From positions 4,615,874-4,679,873 of the forward strand of contig SDUX01000002.1 of assembly GCA_008729055.1 (NCBI GenBank): a DNA stretch of 64,000 bases, written 5' to 3'. The translations under genes were made by a program, and so were the position numbers. The notes below the pieces were generated by a model, which saw only the letters and a program-made list of their open reading frames with translations, was not told the origin of the DNA and did not search any database. This stretch comes from Pyropia haitanensis. Its lineage: Eukaryota; Rhodophyta; Bangiophyceae; Bangiales; Bangiaceae. Shown here in pieces: positions 30,038 through 40,773 of the stretch. The first letter of the stretch is position 1. The number at the start of each line of letters is the position of its first letter.

Positions 30038-31380
30038 GCGGTGCCGCGGCGGCCGCGGCCGCGGCCCGACAGGCGGGCGGCGGTGGCCTGCGCGACGCTC
30101 CTCGGGTGGCTCTACCGCCGGGGCGCGGTGGCGGCAGGGCCGGTGGTGGGCGCGGCCGCGCTAGTGTGGCCTTGCTGTCAGGCCCCGACGTGGACGTGCT
30201 GCTGGCGCTGCTGCGGGTGGCGGGGGGGGCACTGCTGGCGGAAGACCCGGTGGCCGCCCGAAACCTGCTCGCGTACATCAGGCAGCGGGCGGGGGAGGTG
30301 GAGGTGGCGGCGGCCGCCGCCGCCGCTGGCACCTCGGGGGGGGGGGGGGACGGCCACGACGGACGGCGCGGCGGCGGCGGCGACGGCAGCAGTGGCGGCA
30401 GCGACGGCGCTGACGGCGACGGCAGTGACGGTGACAGCGTCGACGGTGGTGCGGGCGGCGACGGTGGCGACGGCGGCGGTGGCGGCGGCCACGACAGAGA
30501 CAACGACAATGACGATGACGATCGCGTCGACCCGCAGAGCCTGGCGGTGATGCTCTCCCTCGTCCACACCGTGGCGGCCGCCCGCAGGGGCCCCCGCGGC
30601 CGCGTCGGCGGTGCCGCCGCCGCCGCCGCCGCGACAGACGATGCACTGCAGTGGTGGTGGGCGGGGGGCGGCGCGCCCGGCGCGCCGCCGCTGCCGCTGG
30701 ATGTGGGGTGGGGGGAGGTGCTGGACCCGGCACTGACATGGGGGTGGTGGGAGGCGGGCGCCACGGCGCGGCGGCGGGTGGCGGCGGTGCTGTGGGATGG
30801 GGGGGGTCAGGGGCAGGGGAGGGGGGGTGGGGGGGGGGGCAAGGGCGCCGACTGCCTCACCGCCGCCGAGGGGCCCCTACTTGCCGCCGCCGGCGGTGGC
30901 GGCGGCGTCGGCGGCGGCGGCGGCAGCGGCGGCAGCGGCAGGGGGGGGGGGCCGCCGCCACCCCCCACGCCCGTGCGCAAGGCGAGGAATTTGGCGGGCG
31001 TGGCGGCCGCGCTCGGCGCCGCCCGTGTCGTGCCGCTGCGGCGGCTGCTACGGGGCGCGCGGGAGTGGGTGCTCCCGACGCTGCGGAAGGCGTTGCACCA
31101 CCGGGCGTTGCTGGCGCGGTTGCTGGGTGGGCCGGGGCCCGCCGCCGTGGGGGCGGACGCCGACGACGCGCGCGCGGCCGCCGCGGCGTGGGCGGCCTCG
31201 GGGCGGCCGGCGTGGGTGGAGCTCGCGGCCGACTCCGAGGGCGGGGAGCTCGCGGCGGGGGTGGCGGTGTCCCTGTCCACGCACCTGGTCGGAAGGGGGG
31301 GGGGGGGGGGGGGGTGGCGGGCGTGCCGGCAGACGTGCGCGCGCGGGCGCTGGAGGTGGTGGGGCTGCTCAAGGCCGCCG
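29202..31380 (+). CDS. MIF4G-domain protein resembling NOM1/Sgd1 (nucleolar), with introns and frame changes
   Basis: A likely exon 29202-29282 (CCCCCAG acceptor, donor GTGAGT) reads YPAVEEPALTPALSPLLWRL. The next, from 29361, reads FRADDVVHAAAAAAAGMGAA and ends near GTGAGG at about 29470. The main body starts near 29.76 kb: RRAAVACATLLGWLYRR, GAVAAGPVVGAAAL, then in another frame LLSGPDVDVLLALLRVAGGA, EDPVAARNLLAYIRQRAGEV, an Asp/Gly-rich insert, DPQSLAVMLSLVHTVAAARR, LPLDVGWGEVLDPALTWGWW and KARNLAGVAAALGAARVVPL. The order 'DVELLLLLLKNVGF..RKDD..', 'RFMLETMLALKNN' and 'LRVSWDSVL...GRWWIVG' is that of NOM1/Sgd1, so I infer a pre-rRNA processing factor. After 20 G (31295-31314) the last readable block is PADVRARALEVVGLLKAAAA. 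The 3' end (MA3 domain) is not found. Exon limits are provisional. Confidence 0.48.
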
Positions 31381-32988
31381 CGGCTGGGGGCGGGGGGGGG
31401 GGGGAGCGAACCTCCGCGTGGGGGGGGCGTCTTGGCGGCGCGCGCGCGGGACGGGGGCGGGGGCGGAAGGAGGGGAGGGGGGTGAAAGAGCACGGAGCCG
31501 CTGTTTTGGTCTTTTCTGTTGTGGGGCGGGCCACGGAGGAGGAGGGCGCCGGCCGTGCCCGGCCGTGGCCGGGCACTGGCAGCGGTCTGCAGGCGGCGGC
31601 GGTACCACGCACGGCACGCGCGGCGGCACGCGCGGCCCGCGAAGGCGGGCGGGATAGCACTCCGGACGGCAGAACCGCGGGGCTCGCTGGTCCAAAACAG
31701 CCGCGGTGGCGAGCGGCCGCGCCCGTCGCCGCGCCCCCGCACCTTCGTTCAAACGGCCAAAAGACGCCCCCCGGGCAGCCCCCACCATCCCCAACTGCCC
31801 CCCCCCTACACCTCCACGGAGTCCACTCCCTCCCCTTCCCCCCCCCCCCCCCCCCCGCCCCCCCCCCTCACACCTCGCCGACCCGCCGCTGGCGCCGGAA
31901 CAGCCCACCCCCCACGCGTAGTTAAGGCCGGTCACAGGGGTCTGAAAATTTTGATTTGTGTCAATTCCCCTCACTCGTGTGCCGAAGCTTTTGGGAGATA
32001 CCTGTGGCATGCAGCGTCCGTAGGCGCACCTCCAGCCGCCGTCCCCGGCTGCGTCTCCGACGCCCACCATAGTGCACTTTCCTACCTCCTTCCCCAGCTC
32101 ATCTCGTACAGCGCACAGTGCGGGTGGCACTGGGTGTGCGCGGACGACTACAAGGACTTGAGCACGACTATCGGACCCGCCTGTCCCTAGTGGGGGCGCC
32201 TCATCCGCTGCAGGTGCCATGGCCGAGACCGCGACGGCCGCGGGCGGCTCGACTTTGAGGTAACTTTCACTTGGAGGGCGTGAAGCGGGAAGAAGCTTTG
32301 GTGCATGTTTTCTCTTGATGGGTTGTATGGAGAGAGCACACCGAGCTGCACGCGGCTATATGTGGGAACCCCACGAGACTGCATGTCGCTCCGACGGCGG
32401 CGTGCTAACGAGCATCGTGCGCCGCCCCGACCTCTACTTCTTTATGTCCTGCAGTGCTGTGGATGAGGCTGCTCTCTTGGTAAAGGACGTGATTGATCCC
32501 ACCACCGGACATCACCTGGCCTTCGTTTGTACCGCCTGCTGCACCCCTTTTCTCCACCCCAGCGCTGCCACAGATGACTGGTTGGCAAGAACGTGGAGCA
32601 GCCCGGTGCACCCGACCCGCCCGGCAACGCGCCAGCGCCAAGTCTTGATGAGGACATTTTGGAGGAGGAAGAGTTGGACCCTGTAGCTTTCTTTTTACGC
32701 GACGCACCAACCAGCGTCGAGTAAATGACTTCCGTGGGTGTTTGGAACTTTTGGGGGCCTGAAACAGCCTCGGAGCCAACCACAGGGCAGGGTTGCCCTT
32801 GAAAATCCGTACGAACCAAGAATGGGGCTCTTAACTAGGTGTGACCACACCCGCCTCGCCGCCCTGCCGCCCTTTCGGGCCGACGCTCGGGGTGGGTCGG
32901 TCTCGCGGCACCGCCGCTGCGTGGCGGCCATCCGCCGCCCCCCCCCCCCCCCCTCCCCCAACCCCCTTTTGTGGGCGCCCACGCGGCC
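31381..32988. other. Stretch without a resolvable gene
   Basis: It begins very GC-rich with C-runs (about 31.80-31.87 kb), then has a lower-GC island at about 31.92-32.83 kb. A short plus-strand frame in the island ends SYSAQCGWHWVCADDYKDLS and a stop at 32190; it follows a CCTTCCCCAG acceptor-like site and may be a terminal exon of something I cannot identify. No transposon ends were found around the island. Confidence 0.35.
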
Positions 32989-33342
32989 ATGCCGTCTGCC
33001 GGTGCCCCCCCGGCGCCCCCCCCCCCACCTCCTGGCGGCGCCTCCCCCCCCTCCCCTCTGCCCGCCTGGGCGTCGCGGACCTGGTGTTTCGACCGCTCAA
33101 CGTGGCCGACGCGGCCGAGGTCGCCGCCGTCGTGCGGCTCGTCAACACCTGCTACCGCGGCGGCCGGTCGTGGACGGACGAGTCGGCGCTCGTCGATGGC
33201 CTCCGCGTCACCCCCGAGCGCCTCCGCTGCTACGCCGCCGAGGCCCACATCCTCACCGCGGTCGTGCCGGCCGCCGCCGCCGCTGCTGCCGCCGCCGCCG
33301 AGGGGGATGGCGCCCGCGTCGATGCTGCCGGCGGCGGCGGCG

Positions 33343-33380
<38 letters not shown>

Positions 33381-33737
33381 AGTGGCACCCCGCCAGCCGT
33401 GGTCGGGGTCGTCAAGCACGGGTGGACCGACGCGACGGTGGTGGGCCCCCTCGACGCCCGCGCCTACTACCTCGGCATGCTCGCGGTAGACCCCGGCTGG
33501 CAGTCGCGCGGCGTCGGCGGCGCGCTCGCCGACCGCGTCGAGGCGACGGCCGCCGCGGCGGGCGCGCCGCGGGTGGTGATGGACGTCCTCGACGCGCGCG
33601 CGGAGCTGCTCGACTGGTATGGCCGGCGGGGGTACGCCCGCACGGGGGGGGGGACGCCCGCGCGGCCGTTTATCGAGGGCAAGGGCGAGCGGCTACTCGT
33701 CGACTGCCGGTTTGTGGTGCTGGAGAAGCGGCTGTAG
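32989..33737 (+). CDS. GNAT-family N-acetyltransferase
   Basis: The catalytic frame reads VADLVFRPLNVADAAEVAAV, NTCYRGGRSWTDESALVDGL, a Gly/Ala insert, PPAVVGVVKHGWTDATVVGP, then AYYLGMLAVDPGWQSRGVGG with ALADRVEATAAAAGAPRVVM and LLDWYGRRGYARTG. LAVDPGWQSRGVGGAL is the acetyl-CoA pyrophosphate-binding loop (Q/RxxGxG/A) and WYGRRGY is the C-terminal family block. No ATG is in this frame upstream. An ATG at 32989 (MPSAGAPPAPPP) reaches it if the 11-C run at 33016-33026 is off by one, the same situation as in several neighbours. The short basic/Pro-rich leader might be an organelle transit peptide. Substrate unknown. The stop is at 33735-33737; a long G-run follows in the 3' flank. Confidence 0.7.
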
Positions 33738-34044
33738 AAAGGGGGGGGGGTATCGGTCGGTCTGCTGGCGGGGGGGGGGGGAGGGCGGTGGGTGGGAGGG
33801 GCGACGCGGCCGGGCGGGCGCCACTGGCCATGCGGCGGTGGATAGGATGGACCCCCTCTCTGCGTCGTCCAGCGAAGACTGCCAGGCAGTGCGGGCAGGG
33901 GTATGGCGGAAACAAAAAGAAAAAACTGTCTGGCGCGCCCGTCACCACGGGCGCTCAATAGCGTCGCCGCCATCTGCGCGGCCGCCGTCCCCCCTTGATA
34001 TCCTCCATCCCTGCGACTCCCCCCCCCCCCCCCCCCCCCCCACC

Positions 34045-34357
34045 TCAAAAGCGTGACGACAGCCGGTCACTCAGCAGCCGCAGGCCATTGAGCCCGACGA
34101 GGACGGTGCTGCCCTCGTGCAGCAGCACCGCCTGCCACAGCGGGATGGCGCCCGCCGTGACGGGCACCACCGCCAGCGCCATGAGGCCGAGCGCAAGGAC
34201 GAGGTTTTGGGTCACCACCGCCCGCGTCGACCGCGCCTTGGCCACCAGCCACGGCACGTCCGTGACGGCGCCGCGCAGCAGCACCACGTCCGCCGCCGCC
34301 GCCGCCGCGGCAGACGACGTCGGCAGGCCTACCGCCACGCCCACCGTTGCCGCCGAC

Positions 34358-34391
<34 letters not shown>

Positions 34392-36735
34392 CCAGCAGGC
34401 CCGCGTCGCCACGGCCGCCGCGCGGCGACGCCGCCAGCGCCGCCGTCGCGGCGGTCACGTAGTCGAGCTTCCCGGCGGGCGTCAGCGACGCGACCACCTC
34501 GTCCAGCCCGCCGACGGTAGCCGCCACCGCCGCCGCCGACGCGGCATTGTCGCCGGTGAGCATCACCACCCGGAGACCCGCCGCCTTGAGCGCCGCCACC
34601 CCCGCCGCCGCTTCGGGCCGCATCGCGTCGGCAAAGCGGAAGAGGTACGCCTCCCCGCCGCCGGTGCCGCCGGTAGCCGCCGCCGCCGCCGTCGCCCCTA
34701 CGCCCTCCACCCCGAGCGCCGCGACCGACTCGCCGCGGCGGGACGAGGCCGCGGCGGCGTCTTCCAGCCACGCCGCCGCCGCGGGCGACACAAAACCGTC
34801 CGACGCCGCGGGCGCGCCGTCCGCGTCCGCGTCCGCATCCGCGCCGGGGCGGCCGGCGGCCACAAACGGGACGCGCCCAAAGCGCACACGCGCCGATGGG
34901 GGCGCCACCGTTGACACCGCGGCGGCCGTCCCGGCGGCGCCGTCAGCGACACCATTCCCGCCGCCGCCACCGCCGCCGGCCATGCGGCCTTGCAAGCCGT
35001 GGCCGGGGACGGTAAGGAAGTCATCAAGCGGCGGCGGCGCCACGTCCCCCGCCGCCGCGCGGTCCAGGATGGCCGTCGCCATGGGGTGCACCGAGTTGCG
35101 CTCCAGCGCCGCCGCCACCGCCACTGCCTGCGCGCCCGAGCCGCTCTGCCAGCCGCCACCGCCGTTGCCAACGGCGCCATTGCCGCGAGACAGGGACGAC
35201 AGGTGCGAGGCAGACGCCCCCCCCCCCCCTCCTCGACCATACCCCTCGCCGTCGCCGGCGTCGTCGTCGTCGCCAAACCGGTCCACCCCCACCAGTCGCA
35301 GCTGCCCCGTCGTCAGCGTGCCCGTCTTGTCAAACGCAACGGTCGCGGTGGTGGCGGCCGCCTCGAGCGCGGCGGCCCCCCCCTTGACGAGGACCCCCCG
35401 CCGCGCCGCCGCCGACAGCGACGACAGGAACGCAACGGGCGCGCCAATGACCAGCGCACAGGGGGAAGCGGCAACAAGGACGCCGAGGCCCCGCGAGATG
35501 CTCCCCCCCGCCCCCCCCCAGCCGGGCGCCCGAAACGGCGGCGGCGCAAACGGCAGCAGCACCGCCACGGCGAGCGCGGCGATGAGCACCGCCCGGCTGT
35601 ACGGCACCCCAAACCGGTCCATCAGCCGCGTCACGGCCGGGCGGTTGCGGGTGGCCTCGGTGACGAGCGCGCTGATGCGAGCGACGGTCGAGTCCGCGCC
35701 CGTCCGGACGACGCGGAGGACGAGGGCGCCGTCGCCCGCGCGGGCGCCCGCCGGGACGGGGTCCCCCTTGGCCACCGCCCGCGGCGCCGCCTCGCCCGTC
35801 AGGTGCTCCGCGCTGACAAACGCGCTGCCCGACGCGACCGTCCCGTCGGCGGGCGCCACCTCCCCCGCCCGCACCAGCAGCCAGTCCCCCACCGCCACGT
35901 CCGCGAGCGGCACCTCGGTCGGCACTGCCGCCGAGTCGGCCGACGGCAGCCGCAGGGCGGTGGGGGGCGCGAGCGCGCGCAGCGCGTCGAGGTCCCCCCG
36001 CGCCTTGCGCGTCACCGCTCGCTCTGCCGCGTGGCTCCCCGCGTACAGGGCGGTGAGGAGGGCGCCCTCGACGGGCGCGCCCGTCGCGATCGCCGCCCCC
36101 GCCGCGAGCGTCATCAGCACGTCCACGTCCGTGCCGCGGCCGCGCGTCGCGACCACCGTCCGCGCCGACGCGACGACCGCGGGGAGGCCGGTGAGCGCGA
36201 GCGAGCCACCCAGCGCGGCGGTCGCCACCGCGGGGGGGAGGCCCACGGCGGGGGCCACCACCGCCACCGCGAGGAGCCCGGCGCCCACGATGGCGACGCC
36301 CAGGTGCTCCCGCACTTCGAGGACAAACGCAAGCAGGCGGGACCACGCGCTGCCGCCCGCCGCGTCGTCGTGCTTAGCGCCATGGCCGTGCGCGTGGTCG
36401 TGCGCGTGGCTGTGGCCGTGGTCGTGCCCGTGGCCGCAGTGGCCCGACGACGGCGCCACCACCGCCGCGGCGGCCGCCCCCCCGGCGCCAACATTCCCGC
36501 CGGCGGGGAGCGGCGGCTCGTCCCCCCAGATGGACCCACACCCGTCGTGTGCGGTCGGCGTCGTCCGGCCCGCCCGCCTCGCCGCCGCCGGCCGCCGCCG
36601 CACCGACGTGACGCACGGCCGGGCGCCCGCCCGTCGTGGCGCCCACCGCGCCGCCGCCGACGGCGACGCCGCCACGGTGGGGGCCGCCCACGGCGTCAGG
36701 GCGGGGGACACAAACGCCGCGCGGCGGGGTGCCAT
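34045..36735 (-). CDS. P1B-4-type heavy-metal ATPase, HMA1-like (chloroplast envelope)
   Basis: 896 residues from the ATG at 36735; the frame extends further upstream to 37185, but that part is Pro/Arg-rich and unlike the family. Residues 1-60 are Arg/Ala/Ser/Pro-rich and look like a plastid transit peptide. A His cluster (GHCGHGHDHGHSHAHDHAHG) follows at residues 99-118, as in plant HMA1. Then come transmembrane helices, the TGE actuator motif (EHLTGEAAP), the intramembrane SPC motif (VAASPCALVIGAP, C426), the phosphorylation site DKTGTLTTG (D469), the SVHP metal-ATPase signature and the hinge GDGINDAPALSAA. SPC rather than CPC assigns P1B-4 (HMA1/CoaT). HMA1 proteins move Cu, Zn, Co or Ca across the chloroplast envelope; the ion here is not predictable. 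Large Gly/Ala inserts lie in the nucleotide-binding domain. Divergent neighbour starts 173 bp away. Confidence 0.9.
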
Positions 36736-36908
36736 AGCGGCGCCCGCCCGCGCCGCGGCCGCTCCGGCGCCGCTGGTGGTCCCGTGGCGGGCACGACGGC
36801 GCCGCGGCAGCCGCGCCGCGGGCGGGGCAAAGGAAACGAGCAGAGCGAGGGAAACAAGAGCGGGGGGCAGGGGGGAGCAGGGCGGCGAAGCGGCCAAGTG
36901 GACAGGGC

Positions 36909-37548
36909 ATGCCAAAGGGGGATGACGGAGGGGTGGCGGAGGGTCTTGAGAGGACACGAACGGAAGCTGGTCGACCACCAAATGGGGCGCGGGCGCACGG
37001 GTGCGAGGCGAGACGGTACGGAGGCGGCGGGAGGGCGGGAGGGCACTCACCACCCACCGACTTTGCACCTCTCGCTGCGCGAAAATTTGAGGAGTGGAGG
37101 GCGGCCGATGAGCTGGCCATGACGCATCCTCATCATTCGTTCCGACCTTGGTAAGTAACAGCATGTTTTGGCGCAGGACGTCCAATATTGGACTTGATTA
37201 CAGTCCTTATCCAGACTTGGCTTGTCCGTGACGCGCTCGCGGAGCTCGAGCTCGGGGGTCCGAGTTGGGGGGGTGCTCTTCACACCGTCCGTCCCCGCCC
37301 TGACCGGCGGGGGCGCCACGCTGGTCCGTTCCCGCGCTGATGCCCTCCCCCCCTGCAGGTGGCCGCGGCAGGCGGTGATGGAGGCGGCGGCGGCGGCGGC
37401 GGCCGCGTCGGCGGCGGCGGCGGCGGTGTCGGCGGCGGGGGGGGGGGGTGGTGAAGAGGCGGGCGTGGACGCGGCGTCGGCCCGGGCAGGGGTTTTTCCT
37501 TTGCTTGGGACCGACGCTGGTGACCAAGGACGGCATCATGCCACATGA
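36909..37548 (+). CDS. Small spliced protein of unknown function, head to head with the HMA1-like gene
   Basis: Exon 1 is 36909-37150 and exon 2 is 37359-37548, joined across a 208-bp intron with donor GTAAGT and acceptor CCCCCCTGCAG. The splice completes a Trp codon, giving a continuous 143-residue protein. Exon 1 ends DFAPLAARKFEEWRAADELA and MTHPHHSFRPW; exon 2 continues WPRQAVMEAAAAAAAASAAA. The charged amphipathic segment around KFEEWRAADEL and the Trp-Trp junction look like real protein; the first 45 residues are less convincing, so the true start may be a later or earlier site. A G-run at about 37439-37449 may shift the frame of the last 35 residues. The family is not recognised. A further exon may start after CTGTTCCTTAG (37668). 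Confidence 0.45.
37151..37358 (+). other. Intron of the small spliced gene
   Basis: 208 bp, starting GTAAGTAACA and ending CCCCCCTGCAG. This is the clearest consensus donor in the window. Confidence 0.7.
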
Positions 37549-37601
37549 TGTCCGTCGGGGGGGGGGGACTGGGGGACGCGAGGATTGTTGCCGCCGCCCT
37601 G

Positions 37602-37650
<49 letters not shown>
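37602..37650 (+). repeat. (CTG)n microsatellite, about 16 units
   Basis: Uninterrupted GCT/CTG triplets, followed by TTCCTCTGTTCCTTAG. If it is intronic, the repeat forms part of a polypyrimidine tract before the AG; if translated it would be poly-Leu, poly-Ala or poly-Cys. Confidence 0.9.
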
Positions 37651-37653
<3 letters not shown>

Positions 37654-38068
37654 CCTCTGTTCCTTAGAATGGGCGGCCGGCGGCCGGTTGGTAGCGACGC
37701 GAGTGCGGTTGGGGCGGCGGCTGGCACCGGTGGTGGACAGCCACGACGTGGCCCGGCGGTGGCCCGTCGCCTGCCCCCGTTGCGGCACCCTCCCGGCCGC
37801 CCCGCCCGTTCGCCCCCCCCCCCCCCCCCCCAAACGCCGCCGCCGCTGCCACCACCAGCAGCCACCCACGCCGCGGCCGCCGCCGCTCTTGGCCTGCCGC
37901 CCCCACCCGCGGGCGCCCGTGGCCACCCGCCGCCCGCCACCCCCCCTCCGTCCCCCCACCGAGCCGCCGCGGCCGCTACCCGCCCCGGTCCCCCCCACGG
38001 CCGCTGCGCTCGCGACGGCCCCGTCCGCTGCGGCGGTGGGCGGCGGCGGCGGGCGGCGGCACGGTGGT

Positions 38069-38069
<1 letters not shown>

Positions 38070-38140
<71 letters not shown>
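38070..38140 (+). repeat. (GGC)n microsatellite
   Basis: About 70 bp of GGC triplets with few interruptions; one of many such runs in the window. Comparable runs lie at about 17.02-17.09, 30.00-30.03, 33.34-33.38, 53.83-53.88, 61.61-61.66, 62.26-62.31 and 62.53-62.57 kb. Confidence 0.85.
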
Positions 38141-38147
<7 letters not shown>

Positions 38148-38671
38148 CGGGGGGGGCGGCCGCGGCCGGGCGGCCGCCGCGGCGCGCTGCTGTTCCCCTC
38201 TGTCAGGACGGGGGCGGCCGACGATTGGTTGACGCGGCGGCGGCGGCGGCCGCTACGGCGGCGGCCGCTGCGGTGGCGGTCGTGATGGCGGCGGTAGCTG
38301 CGGCGGCCGCGCCGCGCCCGCCGCGCTGATGGGACGGCGCGCGTCGGTACCGCGTCGCGTGGGGTGGCAGCGCCCGCCCTCCCCCCTCACCCACTCCCCC
38401 CGCCTCCATCCCCCGCGCCGCTGCCGGCAGCGACCCGTCCCGCCTCACGCGCGGCGGCTGCCGCGTGCGCCCGCCCGACACCCCCGCCCCGCCGTCGTCA
38501 TCGTGGCCTCTCCCGTCGGGGTGTGGCCGCCGCCGGCGGGTGCGTCGACGGCCGTGGCGGCGCGTCGGCTGGTGTGAGGCGGGGCGGGCGGCCACGGCGG
38601 GGGGTGGTCACGACGCCGCGGCTTGTGTCGTGCCCTCGCTGGTCGCGCCCTTCTCGCCCGCGTCTCGGACG

Positions 38672-39819
38672 ATGGCCTCTGCGGGGCGTGCGCTCGCCGC
38701 CGCGCGCCGCAGCGGCTGGCGGGCGGGGTGGCCATGGCACCCGCGGCGGGCGGCCGCGGCCGCCACCGCGAGCCACCGCGGCTGGGGCGGCGCCGCCGCG
38801 GCGGCGACGGCGGCGGCGGCGGCGGCGGCAGCGCCGCCCCCCCCCCTCCCTTTCTCCGTGCGCGACGCGGCGGTGGCGGTGCTGTACCAGGCGGCGCCCC
38901 CCCCTCCGCTGGGGGGCGGCGCGACCAAGCCGCCCAAGCCCGGCGGCTACGCCGACAGCGGCGCGGACATTGCGGCGGCGCTGGCCGCCGCCGCCGCCGC
39001 TGGTCGCGTCGGCGCGGTCGTCACGCCCGCCGCGGCGCCGCGTGGCGGCGTCGACGCGGACTGGGTGTGGCCCGACACGGCGGCGGGGGTGGCCGCCGCG
39101 GTCGCGGCGGGCGCGACCGTCCTGTGGGCCAATACGGTGGTGTGGGGCGGCCACCCGCTGGGCGGGTGGCTCACGCCGGGGGGGGGGTGCGCGTCGTTGG
39201 CCACCCGCCCGCCGTCGTGGAGCGGTACGATGACAAGGCGGTGGCCGCCGCGGCGATGCGGCGGCGGGGCATCCCCGTCCCGCCGTCGCTGCTGGTCTCC
39301 GCCGCCGACCAAGGGGCGGGGGGGGGCGCCGACGCGCTCGCCGTGCACGTGGACGACCTGGACGAGCGGCGGCTGGCAGCCGCGGGCGTCGGCCTGCCGG
39401 CGGTGGTCAAGCCCCGCCGCGGGCGGGGCTCGTCGGGCGTCACGCGCGTCGACTCGGTCGCGGCGATGGCCGCCACCGTCCGCGCGGCGGCCGCCACCAC
39501 CGGCGGCGTGGTGCTGGTCGAGGCGTACCTGCCCGGCGAGGAGGTCACCCTCACCGTCCTGCCGCCCGGCGTGTACACCGACGGTGGCGGGCGGGCGGAG
39601 CGGCGGCGCGGTCACTGGGCGCTCCCGCCCGTCCGCCGCGGCGGCCACGTGCGCGGGGTGGTGCCGTACAGCGGCGCCGTGCCGGTGACGGCCAACAGCC
39701 GCGCCGTGCCGCCGACGGTCGCCGCCGCCGACCCGGCGTACGCGGCGGTGGGGGCGGCCGCGGCGGCCGCCGCCGCCGCCGTCGGCGCCACCGCCCTTGT
39801 GCGCATCGACGCGCGGCGG

Positions 39820-39861
<42 letters not shown>

Positions 39862-40062
39862 TTTGCGCTCTTTGACGTTAACTTCAAGCCGAACCTGACC
39901 GCCGCGGGCCGGCCGGGGCGGGCAGACCAGGACAGCCTGGTGGTGCTCGCCGCGCGTGCGGCGGGCTGGAGCTACGAGCGGCTGCTGCTCAACGCGCTGC
40001 AGCAAGCGTGGGGGGGGGAGGACCCCGCGGGCGGGACGCCGTCGCCCCCCGCGACCGCGTGA
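38672..40062 (+). CDS. ATP-grasp ligase, D-Ala-D-Ala ligase-like fold
   Basis: Starts at the ATG at 38672 with an Arg/Trp/Ala leader (MASAGRALAAARRSGWRAGW) that looks like an organelle targeting peptide. The first frame runs through FSVRDAAVAVLYQAAPP, ADWVWPDTAAGVAAAVAAGA and TVLWANTVVWGGHPLGGWLT. At a 10-G run (39178-39187) the next frame takes over: VVGHPPAVVERYDDKAVAAA, GIPVPPSLLVS, GLPAVVKPRRGRGSSGVTRV (ATP-binding Lys and glycine loop of ATP-grasp), VVLVEAYLPGEEVTLTVLPP (strand with E-E metal ligands), ATALVRIDARR, FALFDVNFKPNLTAAGRPGR (D-N metal-binding motif) and DQDSLVVLAARAAGWSYERL to the stop. This matches fungal/algal 'glutathione synthetase ATP-binding domain-like' proteins related to D-Ala-D-Ala ligase. 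The substrate pair is unknown. The frame change is best explained as a run-length error. Confidence 0.72.
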
Positions 40063-40369
40063 TGGCCGTCGCTGCAGGCAGGCGGGGGCGAAAGGTGAGG
40101 GGTGCGTCTCGGGGTGCCGTGCCCATTTGCTGCAGCAGCAGCAGCAGCAGCACCAGCAGCGGCAGCGGCGGCGGCAGCGACTAGACCCCTACCCAGCACT
40201 CTGACGCGGGGGACCATACACGATGACATTGGTTGTGTTGTACTACCGAGTTTCGTCGAAGGCGTCACCCAAAGAAAAAACGTGCCCCTTTCACGCCCCC
40301 AGTTCAATCCCCTGCTCACCCGCGGCTGTATCATCACTGCCGTCCCCCGCAGCGGCCGCCGTCACCAAT
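40063..40369. other. Short intergenic region left of the DIRS element, with CAG repeat
   Basis: It holds a CAG/CAGCGG triplet stretch at about 40131-40183 and the left insertion flank, ending CACCAAT before the element's TTAT core. No gene seen. Confidence 0.6.
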
Positions 40370-40705
40370 TTATGCATTGTTACTTGCCTTTGTCTCCGCG
40401 TAACTCCAATTCGAGCATCCAGGTCGGCGGCGGGCGGCCGAGAGTGCAAATTGCACCCACGGGCGGACGGTAGCAGCGACTGACACCCTTGCTGCGGCAA
40501 GGGCCGAGGCGGGCAGCCGAGGGCGTGCAGCACGCCCGAGAGCGGACGCGGGCTGCGGCGCACCACGCTTGGTGCACTCGCCTGGAGCGGGCACGCGGTC
40601 GGTCTGTGGCGCCCTGGCCGGGCGCCCGCCGCCGGTATATAACTCCGCCGCTTCTCGCCGCTCTCCCCCTCTCGCCGGCCCGGCACGTCCGTCGTCTTCG
40701 CGCCT
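40370..40705 (+). repeat. DIRS split direct repeat A1
   Basis: 336 bp starting TTATGCATTGTTACTTGCC and ending CGTCGTCTTCGCGCCT. It is identical to 45405-45740 and includes a TATATAA box near its right end, so it doubles as the element promoter. Confidence 0.95.
40636..40642 (+). promoter_or_regulatory. TATA box of the DIRS element (A1 copy)
   Basis: TATATAA in a GC-rich setting, about 130 bp before the gag ATG. A TCTCGCCGCTCTCCCCCTCTC pyrimidine stretch follows at the distance expected for an initiator. The same box occurs in A2. Confidence 0.7.
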
Positions 40706-40773
40706 GTTCCAGGCACGCAGACGACGTCTGGGCCTCTCGGTCTGGACTGGCGGTGATATTGGGTTGCGGCCCT

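Larger units (their letters stand above)
37549..38671. other. Gene-poor stretch with CTG and GGC microsatellites
   Basis: It contains the CTG and GGC arrays listed separately and long Pro/Ala/Gly frames. A protein-like piece after CTGTTCCTTAG (RLVATRVRLGRRLAPVVDSH) could be a third exon of the small gene to the left, but the frame cannot be proven. The region just before 38672 should hold the promoter of the ATP-grasp gene. Confidence 0.35.

Noticed and set aside
30100..30185. 36-39 bp intron explaining the frame change in the MIF4G gene (GTGGTG...TGTCAG)
   Set aside because: Donor and acceptor phases do not match, and the length would be very small; a sequence error or another unseen boundary is more likely.
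31920..32830. Lower-GC island as a horizontally transferred or viral gene
   Set aside because: No open frame over about 125 residues, no motif and no terminal repeats. A composition shift alone is not enough.
34547..37122. Long plus-strand frames opposite the HMA1-like gene
   Set aside because: They are shadows of the ATPase on the minus strand, whose motifs are unambiguous. Their composition is Ser/Ala/Arg or Arg/His low complexity.
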